Part shown: in pieces, positions 46,801 to 57,326 of the stretch
Position numbering within the stretch: position 1 is the stretch's first letter
How the letters are laid out: each line of letters begins with the position of its first letter
Source of the DNA: Arenicola marina
Taxonomy: Eukaryota > Annelida > Polychaeta > Arenicolidae
NCBI GenBank assembly: GCA_964019135.1
Contig: OZ025258.1
Span: 15,531,771 to 15,595,770 of the forward strand
DNA length: 64,000 nt
Reading direction: 5' to 3'
Notes under the pieces: generated by a model
Database searches by the model: none
Seen by the model: the letters and a program-made list of their open reading frames with translations, nothing else
Told to the model about the DNA's origin: nothing
Made by a program: the position numbers and the translations under genes

Positions 46801-49440
46801 CCGTCACCTCCATAACCTCCCTCCGCGCCGCCCCCTCCGTCACCTCCATAACCTCCCTCCGCGCCGCCCTTTCCGTCACCTCCATAACCTCCCTCCCCGC
46901 CGCCCCATCCGTCACCTCCCTTCCCGCTGCCCCCTCTGTCACCTCCATAGCCTCCCTCCCCGCCGCCCCATCCGTCACCTCCCTCTCCGCGGCCCCCTCT
47001 GTCACCTCCATAGCCTCCCTCCCCGCCGCCCCGTCCGTCACCTCCCTCCCCGCTACCCCCTCTGTCACCTCCATAACCTCCCTCCGCGCCGCCCCTTCCG
47101 TCACCTCCATAACCTCCCTCCGCGCCGCCCTTTCCGTCACCTCCATAACCTCCCTCCGCGCCGCCCCCTCCGTCACCTCCATAACCTTCCTCCGCGCCGC
47201 CCTTTCCGTCACCTCCATAACCTCCCTCCGCGCCGCCCCCTCCGTCACCTCCATAACCTCCCTCCGCGCCGCCCCCTCCGTCACCTCCATAACCTCCCTC
47301 CGCGCCGCCCCCTCCGTCACCTCCATAACCTCCCTCCGCGCCGCCCTTTCCGTCACCTCCATAACCTCCCTCCGCGCCGCCCCCTCCGTCACCTCCATAA
47401 CCTCCCTCCGTGCCGCCCCCTCCGTCACCTCCATAACCTCCCTCCGCGCCGCCCTTTCCGTCACCTCCATAACCTCCCTCCCCGCCGCCCCATCCGTCAC
47501 CTCCCTTCCCGCTGCCCCCTCTGTCACCTCCATAGCCTCCCTCCCCGCCGCCCTATCCGTCACCTCCCTCCCCGCTGCCCCCTCTGTCACCTCCATAGCC
47601 TCCCTCCCCGCCGCCCCATCCGTCACCTCCCTCCCCGCTACCCCCTCTGTCACCTCCATAACCTCCCTCCGCGCCGCCCCCTCCGTCACCTCCATAACCT
47701 CCCTCCGCGCCGCCCTTTCCGTCACCTCCATAACCTCCCTCCGCGCCGCCCTTTCCGTCACCTCTATAACCTTCCTCCGCGCCGCCCCCTCCGTCACCTC
47801 CATAACCTCCCTCCGCGCCGCCCTTTCCGTCACTTCCATAACCTCCCTCCGCGCCGCCCTTACCGTCACCTCCATAACCTCCCTCCGCGCCGCCCCCTCC
47901 GTCACCTCCATAACCTCACTCCCCGCCGCCCCATCCGTCACCTCCCTCCCCGCTGCCCCCTCTGTCACCTCCATAACCTCCCTCCGCGCCGCCCCCTCCG
48001 TCACCTCCATAACCTCCCTCCGCGCCGCCCTTTCTGTCACCTCCATAACCTCCCTCCGCGCCGCCCTTTCCGTCACCACCATAACCTCCCTCCGCGCCGC
48101 CCCCTCCGTCACCTCCATAACCTCCCTCCGCGCCGCCCTTTCCGTCACCTCTATAACCTCCCTCCGCGCCGCCCCCTCCGTCACCTCCATAACCTCCCTC
48201 CGCGCCGCCCTTTCCGTCACCTCCATAACCTCCCTCCGCGCCGCCCCCCCCGTCACCTCCATAACCTCCCTCCGCGCCGCCCCCTCCGTCACCTCCATAA
48301 CCTCCCTCCGCGCCGCCCCCTCCGTCACCTCCATAACCTCCCTCCGCGCCGCCCCCTCCGTCACCTCCATAACCTCCCTCCGCGAGGCCCCCTCCGTCAC
48401 CTCCATAACCTCCCTCTCCGCCGCCCCATCCGTCACCTCCCTCCCCGCTTCCCCCTCTGTCACCTCCATAACCTCCCTCCGCGCCGCCCCCTCCGTCACC
48501 TCCATAACCTCCCTCCGCGCCGCCCTTTCCGTCACCTCCATAACCTCCCTCCGCGCCGCCCTTTCCGTCACCTCCATAACCTCCCTCCGCGCCGCCCCCT
48601 CCGTCACCTCCATAACCTCCCTCCGCGCCGCCCCCTCCGTCACCTCCATAACCTCCTTCCGCGCCGCCCCCTCCGTCACCTCTATAACCTCCCTCCGCGC
48701 CGCCCCCTCCGTCACCTCCATAACCTCCCTCCGCGCCGCCCCCTCCGTCACCTCCATAACCTCCCTCCGCGCCGCCCTTTCCGTCACCTCCATAACCTCC
48801 CTCCCCGCCGCCCCCTCCGTCACCTCCATAACCTCCCTCCGCGCCGCCCTTTCCGTCACCTCCATAACCTCCCTCCGCGCCGCCCCCTCCGTCACCTCCA
48901 TAACCTCCCTCCGCGCCGCCCCATCCGTCACCTCCCTCCCCGCTACCCCCTCTGTCACCTCCATAACCTCCCTCCGCGCCGCCCCCTCCGTCACCTCCAT
49001 AACCTCCCTGCGCGCCGCCCTTTCCGTCACCTCCATAACCTCCCTCCGCGCCGCCCCCTCCGTCACCTCCATAACCTCCCTCCGCGCCGCCCCCTCCGTC
49101 ACCTCCATAACCTCCCTCCGCGCCGCCCCCTCCGTCACCTCCATAACCTCCCTCCGCGCCGCCCCCTCCGTCACCTCCATAACCTCCCTCGGCGCCGCCC
49201 TTTCCGTCACCTCCATAACCTCCCTCCGCGCCGCCCCCTCCGTCACCTCCATAACCTCCCTCCGCGCCGCCCTTTCCGTCACCTCCATAACCTCCCTCCC
49301 CGCCGCCCCCTCCGTCACCTCCGTCACCTCCGTCACTTCCATAACTTTCCTCCCCGCCGCCCCCTCCGTCACCTCCATCCCCGCCGCCCCCTCCGTCACC
49401 TTCATAACCTTCCTCCCCGCTGCCCGCCCTGTCACCTCCA

Positions 49441-49640
49441 TAGCCTCCCTCCCCGGCCACCCCCTCCGTCACCCCATAAGCTCCCTCCCGGCCGCCCTCC
49501 ATCACTTTCATCGCCTCCACCCCACCGTCCCCACCATCCGGTCTCTCCCAGCCGTTCCCTGTCTTCTCCATAACCTCGCCCCGCCTCCCTCCATTCCCTG
49601 CCGTCCCTGCCATCCCATCTGTCGCCTCCTGGGTGGTCGC
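49441..49640. repeat. Degenerate right edge of array A
   Basis: Units decay into looser CT-rich sequence ending GTCGCCTCCTGGGTGGTCGC. The same edge, nearly base for base, closes array B at 57115-57325. It therefore predates the duplication and is not being homogenised. Confidence 0.85.
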
Positions 49641-50849
49641 AAGTTATATGAGTTGGCATATTGCCAAAATATTTCACTAAATTCTAAAATGTATGACACA
49701 AATACTTCTAAGGCAGCCTTTTTCCCGTTCGTCACTTCTTGATAGACTACTCGTTAAGCCTGAACATATGCATAGCTGCCATGGCGTTCATGAAGAAATC
49801 TTGCAACAAACGGCTTAATTTAAATTCCTTTTGAGACACTAAGGTCTACATTTGCGATTTCCACCGGCTCCAAGGTTGGCAGCGTTGGTGCGCAAAGGCG
49901 GACAATGGTGCCTACACCAGACCGAGGCGGTGGTCAGCCTTCTTCAGACTATAGCTAAAGCGAGGGATGAGAAAGCTTTCGAAGAATCTGTCATTCGCGT
50001 GAGAGAAAGCGAAGTTTGAGCCACGTTTTATTTTATTTATTTTCTTTTCTTTATAAGCAATTTCATTTATAAATCTTATAACCAAAGAATACAACATGGT
50101 CGTTGTCTTTATTCATGTTTTTCACTCGAACCCAAGCACATTACAGCATTTCTCAGCACGCTCAGACCGCAATAATAAACATATGACATTTTCAAGATAA
50201 GCATGTACCAAAACCATAGGAACATATAAACCGCTCGTATCATCTTCGAAACAGAGCTTAACTTAGATGACAGATCACAACTGAACGCTTTCAGGTACCT
50301 AGGTCAAAAGTCACCCGTAGCTCAAAAACTGGACGACATATGACATATAAACATTAAGTTGTTCAGACAGATGGATAAATGTGATGTATAGCCGATAAGA
50401 GCTATAATTAGTTTAAAAGCGAACGTATAAATAAGCGGTGTACAGAAACAGGATGGTCAGTCTTGTAGTTTCATATCCTTTAAAGTTCAATGTCCAAATG
50501 TGTAAAATAGGTCTGTTATGTCTACTTCAATGCCCGTTGAATAAAATAGTACTGTATATATTTACATTACACAACAGTTGCGACGTGGTGAATATGTAAA
50601 GAAAGAAGAAAAACTATAATAGTAAGAGCTGAGGGTAGTCGTTCTTCCATGACAGAGCAAACCATATTTTCAGCATAGCTCACGTATAATTCGCGCCTAC
50701 TGTTTACCACCAAAATTGTTTTCTTCAGATATGTGAAGCTCGACATACAATTCTCCGCAAAGACCGCGGCTTACAGCGATGACATCCCGCAGTTCCTGCA
50801 GAATCGACCCATACCCCTCATCAAACACGTCCGAATGAGGCACAGTTCC
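49641..50849. other. Inter-array spacer, unit B, no recognised gene
   Basis: About 1.2 kb of AT-rich sequence nearly identical to 57327-58540. It contains ordinary low-complexity patches and short open frames that do not resemble known proteins. A minus-strand frame open in the C copy (58257-58532) is not kept in B, so I do not call it. Confidence 0.5.
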
Positions 50850-51300
50850 TCGTTAGAATTCATGAGTCATGACATTACAAACTTGGGCAATGGAACATTG
50901 AAGGGCTTAGGGGTAAGTTGACAAACCATTGTCAGGATATATCCGACATTGTGAAGGATGAGGACATTGTAACATTTCAAGAGACATGGGCAAGTCCAGA
51001 TCACGAAATAGATGATGGTATGAGTCGAATCTGGGATAAGCATTACATCAGAGGTCATCACCCAGGTGGAATTAGCGTATTTTTCAGTAAAAAAAGTTGC
51101 AGAGGGGATTAAAATCATGAACATAATTGTAAATAAGTTTATTATTCCAGTTTTGTGTGACAAACTGTTCTTTGTTTTTTAGCGTGATATTATAATATTT
51201 TGTTGTTATCTGCCACCAGCCGGGTCTTCCTGTTATGGTCACTGTCAAAGTCTATCGTTGCCAATTATTACTCAATAATTATCAGATGACAACAAGCTCC
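50850..51300 (+). mobile_element. LINE fragment, APE endonuclease, unit B
   Basis: Plus-strand translation gives TNHCQDISDIVKDEDIVTFQ then ETWASPDH, HHPGGISVFFSK, a VLCDKLFFVF block and CCYLPPAG, the order of conserved blocks in APE-type LINE endonucleases (QETW, GG-SVF-SK, D--FF, Y-PP). Frame changes occur within it and the reverse transcriptase is absent. Family resemblance is closest to the minus-strand LINE at 3060-4960. Confidence 0.82.
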
Positions 51301-52580
51301 AAGTGACTGCTAAGGCCTAAAGAATGTGTAATCAGGTGTCGTGATCAATGTCTTGGGGTTTGAGTAAAAATTAGGTGAACTCAGATCATATAGCGTATGA
51401 TCATATATAGATCTATAGGTATAGCTGCCATGGGTGTCTGGCTCCCGCTGTCTGGGTACCTTTGACCAATCTGACAAAGCTAGCCAGACCGGGGAAAAGC
51501 AAAGCCTTGGTCTGCATTTCTACTTAACGCTTGTCAAGTTATTTTTTTAATGTTTATAAGCATTTATAAACTGTTTTTTATTATTATTCTTTTTCAGATT
51601 CCAGAGATGGGTGGTCAATGCAAGAAGGAAAGACTTGTTGAATAGGTCCAGTATCCACATCAGCTGAATTACTTTATATTAATTTCATAAAACTTTTCAT
51701 GTCTTAAAGAGTTTCAGTAGAGTTTGAGTAATCTTGTTGATTTTGTATTTTTGTATTAAAACATATTATTTGGTTAGCATGGCTTTGTTGTTTATCCTCA
51801 ATATTTAGGCTTAGAATATATCACTGAACATCGGGCGTCGTGGGGTTTGTTATACACTTGTTGGGAGCCTGTGTTGGCAGTGGGGGGGGGGGGGGGTGGG
51901 GGTGGTCGTGTTCCCAGATCACGAAGAATAAAATCCTTGATCACGACGGTCAGCTAATATCCCATTCCCAGTCCATGAAGAATCATTTGCCTAAACCCCA
52001 GTTCACGGTGAAATGAAAACCCCATTGCCAAGGAACGGAAACACCCCTTGCCCACCCCCCAACCCCCCACCCGCCTGCAGCGGCGTCGACGAGTAGACGA
52101 ATCTATTGTGTGACCAAATAAAACAAAGACAGGAGACCACCTATGCGAAATAATTGTGAAGTTGTGTTCAATAATGGAACCGTCAAGGGTACGTCTTATT
52201 TTTCAGCCAGTAAAATTATCAGCAAGTTAGGGGAGCCAAACAGTTGACTGTCAGTGAATGACTTACTCGGAATATGACGCCTTGATGACACTAACAACTA
52301 TTTATGGCCGTCCAAAAATTTTCAAAAGTAAATGTATTTAATGGTAAATATACCTGAAAGCACGAAGGGACACCACCAGGCTTTACATCAAAGGGATTAA
52401 TAGCGCTAAAATCCAATTTGTAGTTCACAGGGCGCCGCTTATTACGCAGACAGCGTTATCGTCAGCGCAGTGGCAGCCCAACGTTACGCGCTCACCGCAT
52501 AACGGCGCCACTACTCGCCGCATTACACATTTTGCAATGGGCGCTCGCCGTATGACCTATCTTGGTGTACTAATGTCTTT
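51301..52580. other. Spacer, unit B, with possible exon remnant
   Basis: Mostly non-coding. At 51575-51665 a strong acceptor-like tract (TTATTATTATTCTTTTTCAG) precedes a short frame reading RFQRWVVNARRKDLL. This weakly recalls a THAP-domain segment, but it is too short to call. A G run lies near 51880, and a CpG-rich patch with CGCC and GCGC words at 52430-52560. Confidence 0.4.
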
Positions 52581-52645
52581 GTTCATAGTAAAGAGGAAAT
52601 GTGTATACAAGCCCACACAAATGTCCACGCTTCGGTGCGGCTCAA

Positions 52646-54534
52646 TTAAGGAAGAGAGACATGTTCACGAGTCGGAAATGAATACGTTGGATTAACAAAC
52701 ACTTCATTATTAGTGCAATCCTTCGACTTGCAAAATGCCTTGAAGTCGTAACGCGCCGGGAAGTAGCCATGTTGTAGGACAAGGTCCCGGATATCCTGGT
52801 CTCTGTCGTGACCCATTTCTATCACAATGACGTAAACCGGTATATCCCAGTCCATAGTCTGAAGCACAAGAAACTCGGCACCCTCCACATCGAGGCTCAG
52901 CAGATCAACATGGCGAATGTCTGCCTCGCGCAGGTAATCGGCTAGAGGGCGACATGGGACGTTCACTTGCTTGTGGCCCTCGGGAATCCACCGCTTCTCG
53001 TATTGTGACGTCATCTGGCTCTTGTCACCGCCGGTGGCTATGGGTTTGTTCTTGTTATCTCTGTAGACCATCGTCACGTTGGTCTGTCCCGCAGGGCAGA
53101 CGGCGCCGAAGAACTTCCGGGACCGTGGACGCCCTTTGCGTAACATGGCAAAGTTATCCGGATTGGCTTCGATGAGTAAGCCGCGCCAGCCTAAGGTATC
53201 CTCATAGAACTTGGTGTTGCTATACAGGACGCCATCAACTGCGCCCAGCTCGACAAATGTACCGTTACAGACGACGGGGTTGCCAAAATACAAGTTTAGA
53301 AGAGTCCAATCCTCGTTGCTCTGACTATAAAACTTTCGCTTCTTTGCCTCGGGTATTTTGCAATCTAAAGTGCCAAGGAAAGACAATACAATTTGTTTCA
53401 TAATCATGCCATGCCATGCCATGCCATACCATATCATATCATATCATATTATATCATATCATATTATATTATATTATATCATATTATATCATATCATATT
53501 ATATCATATCATATTATATTATTTCATATTAGATCATATCATATTATATCATATCATATCATATATCATTAAAGCAATACAGAGATGTCAAAATGAGAGA
53601 TATGTCGAATTAAACTAATTGTATGTACACATATTTGCACATGTGTGTAATTATTTGGTTGGTTGGTTATTGAGGACGCTTTAACCACTCTTGGCCATAT
53701 CGCGTCAATGTCCCTGGGGGGAACCCTCTACTCTTTACGAAGGAAGACATGGGATCTTTATCCTGCGACCACACAGACATGGCCACAGCAGGGCTCGAAC
53801 CAGCGACCCACGTGCCGTTGGGCTCTCAGGTGACCAGAGCACGCAATGCGAGCGCTCTAGCCCACTGAGCTATCGCGCCGGCCCCCAACGGGAGAAGGAA
53901 GGGAGAGTGGAGCCATGTTCCGGGGTTAACCCGGTACTCTTTGCGAAGAAGGACGTGGTATCTTTATCCTGTGATAACATAGACATGGCCACAGCAGGGC
54001 TCGAACCACCGACCCACGTGCCGTTAGGCTCTCAGGTGACCAGAGCGCTCACCGCGAGCGCCCTAGCACACTGAGCTGTCCCGCCGGCCACGTGTAAGTA
54101 CTTGGAGATGTCCAAATGAATTAATGATACGTGCAAATACTAGAGATATATGTGCAAATAAGCAAAGACGATTTTTAGAGCATTCATTGCCTCTAACATA
54201 TCTAAACATACATATTCATCAACACAACTATCGTATACAGTTTAGTGGCTGTATCCAGGATTTAGAATTGACCTACTGCATATATAGACATACACCGTGA
54301 ACAAATGACGACTGAGAATTTACCAGATGTGACTTCAGTGTTAACAAATGGCCTGCGTATCCGATTGAGGTCAACTATTGGGCGTTGAATCAGCATATCT
54401 TCAGTAACCTGTGTCTTTTGCATACCTGGTTCGGTATTGCGATAGCCTAATGGTCCAAACTCCCAAAACGCGACAAGCAAAAGTAAGGCAAATATGGTGG
54501 AAGAAATCGCGACTCTTTTAACACAGCTAGTCAT
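52646..54534 (-). CDS. FkbM-family methyltransferase, copy B (two exons)
   Basis: Exon 1 is 54534-54324 (211 bp) and exon 2 is 53364-52646 (719 bp), joined in phase 1 to give 309 residues. The plan matches copy A: an N-terminal membrane helix, a stem of about 50 residues, then the FkbM fold with FVELGAVDG, LIEANP and LLSLDVEGAE. After the helix it reads GYRNTEPGMQKTQVTED, longer by a few residues than in A, and it lacks the ALI-type difference seen there. The 959-bp intron is enlarged by a 437-bp dimeric SINE and a longer ATATC tract. The protein is identical to copy C. I saw only two base differences in exon 2 between B and C, both synonymous. All key residues seen in the family are present, so it looks intact. 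Confidence 0.9.
53404..53575. repeat. CATAT/ATATC microsatellite in intron B
   Basis: The pentanucleotide tract begins with CATGC repeats and passes into interrupted ATATC/ATATT. It is about twice as long as in A and the same as in C. Confidence 0.92.
53654..54090 (-). mobile_element. Dimeric tRNA-derived SINE in intron B
   Basis: Two related monomers (53886-54090, then 53654-53885) lie head to tail on the minus strand. Each starts GGCCGGC and carries a tRNA-like A box (ATAGCTCAGTGGGCTAGAGCG in the better copy, split here by one residue from the consensus) and a B box, GGTTCGAGCCC. The tail is (AACC)n-like. Copy A lacks it. An imperfect duplication of about 10 bp resembling GTGTAATTAC flanks it. 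Confidence 0.85.
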
Positions 54535-54726
54535 ATTTCTGGACAGCTTTGCTACCTTTGCTTTCGTTCCAGCAATAGTTCATTAATATACTGCCAACAA
54601 TATACACTAGCTGTTTACACGCCTTGATATCTTTCTTTGTTTTCGTGTGCAAAACCGCAAAAGGAGACACTATTATATGCACATATGGTTGTGGGGGGGG
54701 GGGGGGGGTTCCAGTAAAGACTGAGA

Positions 54727-54805
54727 TAGGCTCTTCCACAGCCCCACCTCCGCTCGCTCCTGGGTGAGCTGCATGGCCACGCAGCGGGGGGCCGTGGAGG
54801 AGACT
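54727..54805. repeat. 79-bp insert flanked by a 10-bp duplication, unit B
   Basis: AAGACTGAGA occurs at 54717-54726 and 54806-54815. Unit A has it once with no insert. The insert is GC-rich and has an open minus-strand reading containing AMQLTQERAEVGLWKSL. Its source is unknown. Confidence 0.8.
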
Positions 54806-54943
54806 AAGACTGAGAGGGCGGATATTTCTAATAATGTAGTATCCCCCGGGGTAAAAGATGATCTACCGCCGCTGTAGATTGAATCAAGGTCGATTTAATC
54901 GTCGACTCGGAAAACGCCTTCTGGGGACTGGTCGTAATCTCTG

Positions 54944-54975
54944 ATTAAAAGATAGCGCAGTGGGCTAAACGAATG
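54944..54975. other. Empty target site of the Polinton-like element, unit B
   Basis: CTGATTAAAAGATAGCGCAG continues without interruption through the point where unit A carries the 14.44-kb element. This is the pre-insertion state with a single GATAGC. Confidence 0.9.
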
Positions 54976-55284
54976 CGGTAGCCGCAAATGAACGAGTGCC
55001 GCAAATGACCCTCGTAAATCCGTATCTTAGTGCCCCTTGCAGTGGGAGGTGTACGGCTTTGAAGCCTGTGCTCTCTTCGCGCCTGTTGATCTTTGGACCA
55101 CATAACATTTTACAATGGCACAGGCAGTGTGTGTGGGTGAGGGGGGTGGTGGAGGGGGGTGGGGGGCTTATGCCTTGACCAGGTCGGTTGTATTCCTAGG
55201 TCTCACAATATATAGTCATATCTTTTCAGACCTAATTGCTCCCCTACGTTATAGTTATTTATACACATATGCGACTCTAAGTAT

Positions 55285-55535
55285 AGTGCCTCACTCATTA
55301 GCCAGTAAACGTTGGCTAACGAGTGAGGTAGGTAGGTCCCTCTTTGGGTAATATAATCATTATTTCTTACACTACGGCACATACATACGCTAAAATTGCT
55401 CTTATCTTGATACTACCGAGTGTTTATCAATATCGGATGAGTAAATCGTACATATAATAAAAGGTATTAATATCCACCTACCTCGCACATTAACCAGTAA
55501 AAGTTGGCTAACGAGTGAGGTAGGTAGATCCCGCT
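55285..55535. repeat. Two tandem hairpin repeats, unit B
   Basis: Copies at about 55288-55338 and 55474-55530, homologous to the three in unit A. The array follows after CAGTATTTCTTACACTACAT. Confidence 0.87.
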
Positions 55536-55567
55536 TTTTGGTAATGTAATCAGTATTTCTTACACTA

Positions 55568-57115
55568 CATTATTTCCTCCGTCACCTCCATAACCTTCAT
55601 CCCCGCCGCCCCCTCCGTCACCTACATAACCTCCCTTCCCGCCGCCCCTTCCGTCACCTCCATAACCTCCCTCCGCACCGCCCCTTCCGTCACCTCCATA
55701 ACCTTCCCCCCTGCCGCCCCCTCCGTCACCTCCATAACCTCCCTCCGCGCCGCCCCTTCCGTCACCTCCCCCCCCGCCGCCCCCTCCGTCACCTCCATAA
55801 CCTTCCCCCCCGCCGCCCTTTCCGTCACCTCCACAACCTCCCTCCGCGCCGCCCCCTCCTTCACCTTCCTCCCCACCGCCCCCTCCGTCACCTCCATAAC
55901 CTTCCTCCCCGCCGCCCCCTCCTTCACCTTCCTCCCCACCGCCCCCTCCGTCACCTCCATAACCTTCCTCCCCGCCGCCCCCTCCGTCACCTCCCTCCCT
56001 GCCGTCACCTCCATAACCTTCCCCCCCGCCGCCCTTTCCGTCACCTCCACAACCTCCCTCCGCGCCGCCCCCTCCTTCACCTTCCTCCCCACCGCCCCCT
56101 CCGTCACCTCCATAACCTTCCTCCCCGCCGCCCCCTCCTTCACCTTCCTCCCCACCGCCCCCTCCGTCACCTCCATAACCTTCCTCCCCGCCGCCCCCTC
56201 CGTCACCTCCCTCCTTGCCGTCACCTCCATAACCTTCCCCCCCGCCGCCCTTTCCGTCACCTTCACAACCTCCCTCTGCGCCGCCCCCTCCTTCACCTTC
56301 CTCCCCACCGCCCCCTCCGTCACCTCCATAACCTTCCTCCCCGCCGCCCCCTCCTTCACCTTCCTCCCCACCGCCCCCTCCGTCACCTCCATAACCTTCC
56401 TCCCCGCCGCCCCCTCCGTCACCTCCCTCCCTGCCGTCACCTCCATAACCTCCCCCCCCGCCGCCCTTTCCGTCACCTCCACAACCTCCCTCCGCGCCGC
56501 CCCCTCCTTCACCTTTCTCCCCACCGCCCCCCCCGTCACCTCCACAACCTCCCTCCGCGCCGCCCCCTCCTTCACCTCCCTCCCCACCGCCCCCTCCGTC
56601 ACCTCCACAACCTCCCTCCGCGCCGCCCCCTCCTTCACCTTTCTCCCCACCGCCCCCCCCCGTCACCTCCACAACCTCCCTCCGCGCCGCCCCCTCCTTC
56701 ACATCCCTCCCCACCGCCCCCCCCGTCACCTCCACAACCTCCCTCCGCGCCGCCCCCTCCTTCACCTTCCTCCCCACCGCCCCCCCCCCCGTCACCTCCA
56801 CAACCTCCCTCCGCGCCGCCCCCTCCTTCACCTCCCTCCCCACCGCCCCCCCCGTCACCTCCACAACCTCCCTCCCCGCCGCCCCCTCCTTCACCTTCCT
56901 CCCCGCCGCCCCCTCCGTCACCTCCATAACCTTCCTCTCCGCCGCCCCCTCCCTCCCTGCCGTCATCTCCATAATCTCCCTCCCCGTCGCCCCCTCCGTC
57001 ACCTCCATAACCTTCCACCCCGCCGCCCTCTCCGTCACTTTTATAACCTCCATCCCCGCCGCCCCCTCCGTCACCTCCGTCACCTCTATAACCTTCCTCC
57101 CCGCTGCCCGCTCTG
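55568..57115. repeat. 36-bp minisatellite array B, about 1.5 kb
   Basis: The family matches array A but the array is more mixed: many units read CTTCCTCCCCACCGCCCCC or end ACAACC. A GCCGTCACCTCCATAACC junction recurs at 56001, 56217 and 56433, exactly 216 bp (6 x 36) apart, so a six-unit block has been repeated. The degenerate edge continues to about 57325. Confidence 0.95.
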
Positions 57116-57326
57116 TCACCTCCATAGCCTCCCTCCCCGGCCACCCCCTCCGTCATCCCATAAACTCCCTCCCGGCCGCCCTCCATCACTTTCATCGCCT
57201 CCACCCCACCATCCCCACCATCCGGTCTCTCCCAGCCGTTCCCTGTCTTCTCCATAACCTCGCCCCGCCTCCCTCCATTCCCTGCCGTCCCTGCCATCCC
57301 ATCTGTCGCCTCCTGGGTGGTCGCAA

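Larger units (their letters stand above)
22278..49440. repeat. Giant 36-bp minisatellite array, about 27 kb
   Basis: The plus-strand unit is CCTCCCTCCGCGCCGCCC followed by TTTCCGTCACCTCCATAA, 36 bp in all, so the length equals about 750 units. The main variants are CTTTCC versus CCCTCC in the middle. Each unit has several CpGs and strong C/T bias on the plus strand. The minus strand is stop-free in two frames, giving apparent proteins of 12-residue repeats (EVTERAARREVM and GGAEGGYGGDGK). These include an uninterrupted minus-strand frame of 5,876 codons at 23043-40673. I regard this as a consequence of the unit and call no gene. Sister arrays at 55.57-57.1 kb and from 63.70 kb share the same flanks. 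Confidence 0.97.

Noticed and set aside
22278-49440. CRISPR array
   Set aside because: Units are contiguous 36-mers without unique spacers, in an animal-type genomic context.
22270-49613. Glycine-rich or EVTERAARREVM repeat proteins as real genes
   Set aside because: Several frames are open at once, phase shifts interrupt each of them, there is no non-repeat domain, signal peptide or consistent start, and the flanks decay gradually as in a satellite.
53691-54074. 127-136-codon plus-strand frames in introns of B and C
   Set aside because: They run antisense through the dimeric tRNA-derived SINE, so they are not genes.
53654-54090. True tRNA genes
   Set aside because: A and B boxes are present, but the sequence does not fold into a complete cloverleaf with a matched acceptor stem by eye. 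It has a SINE body and tail.
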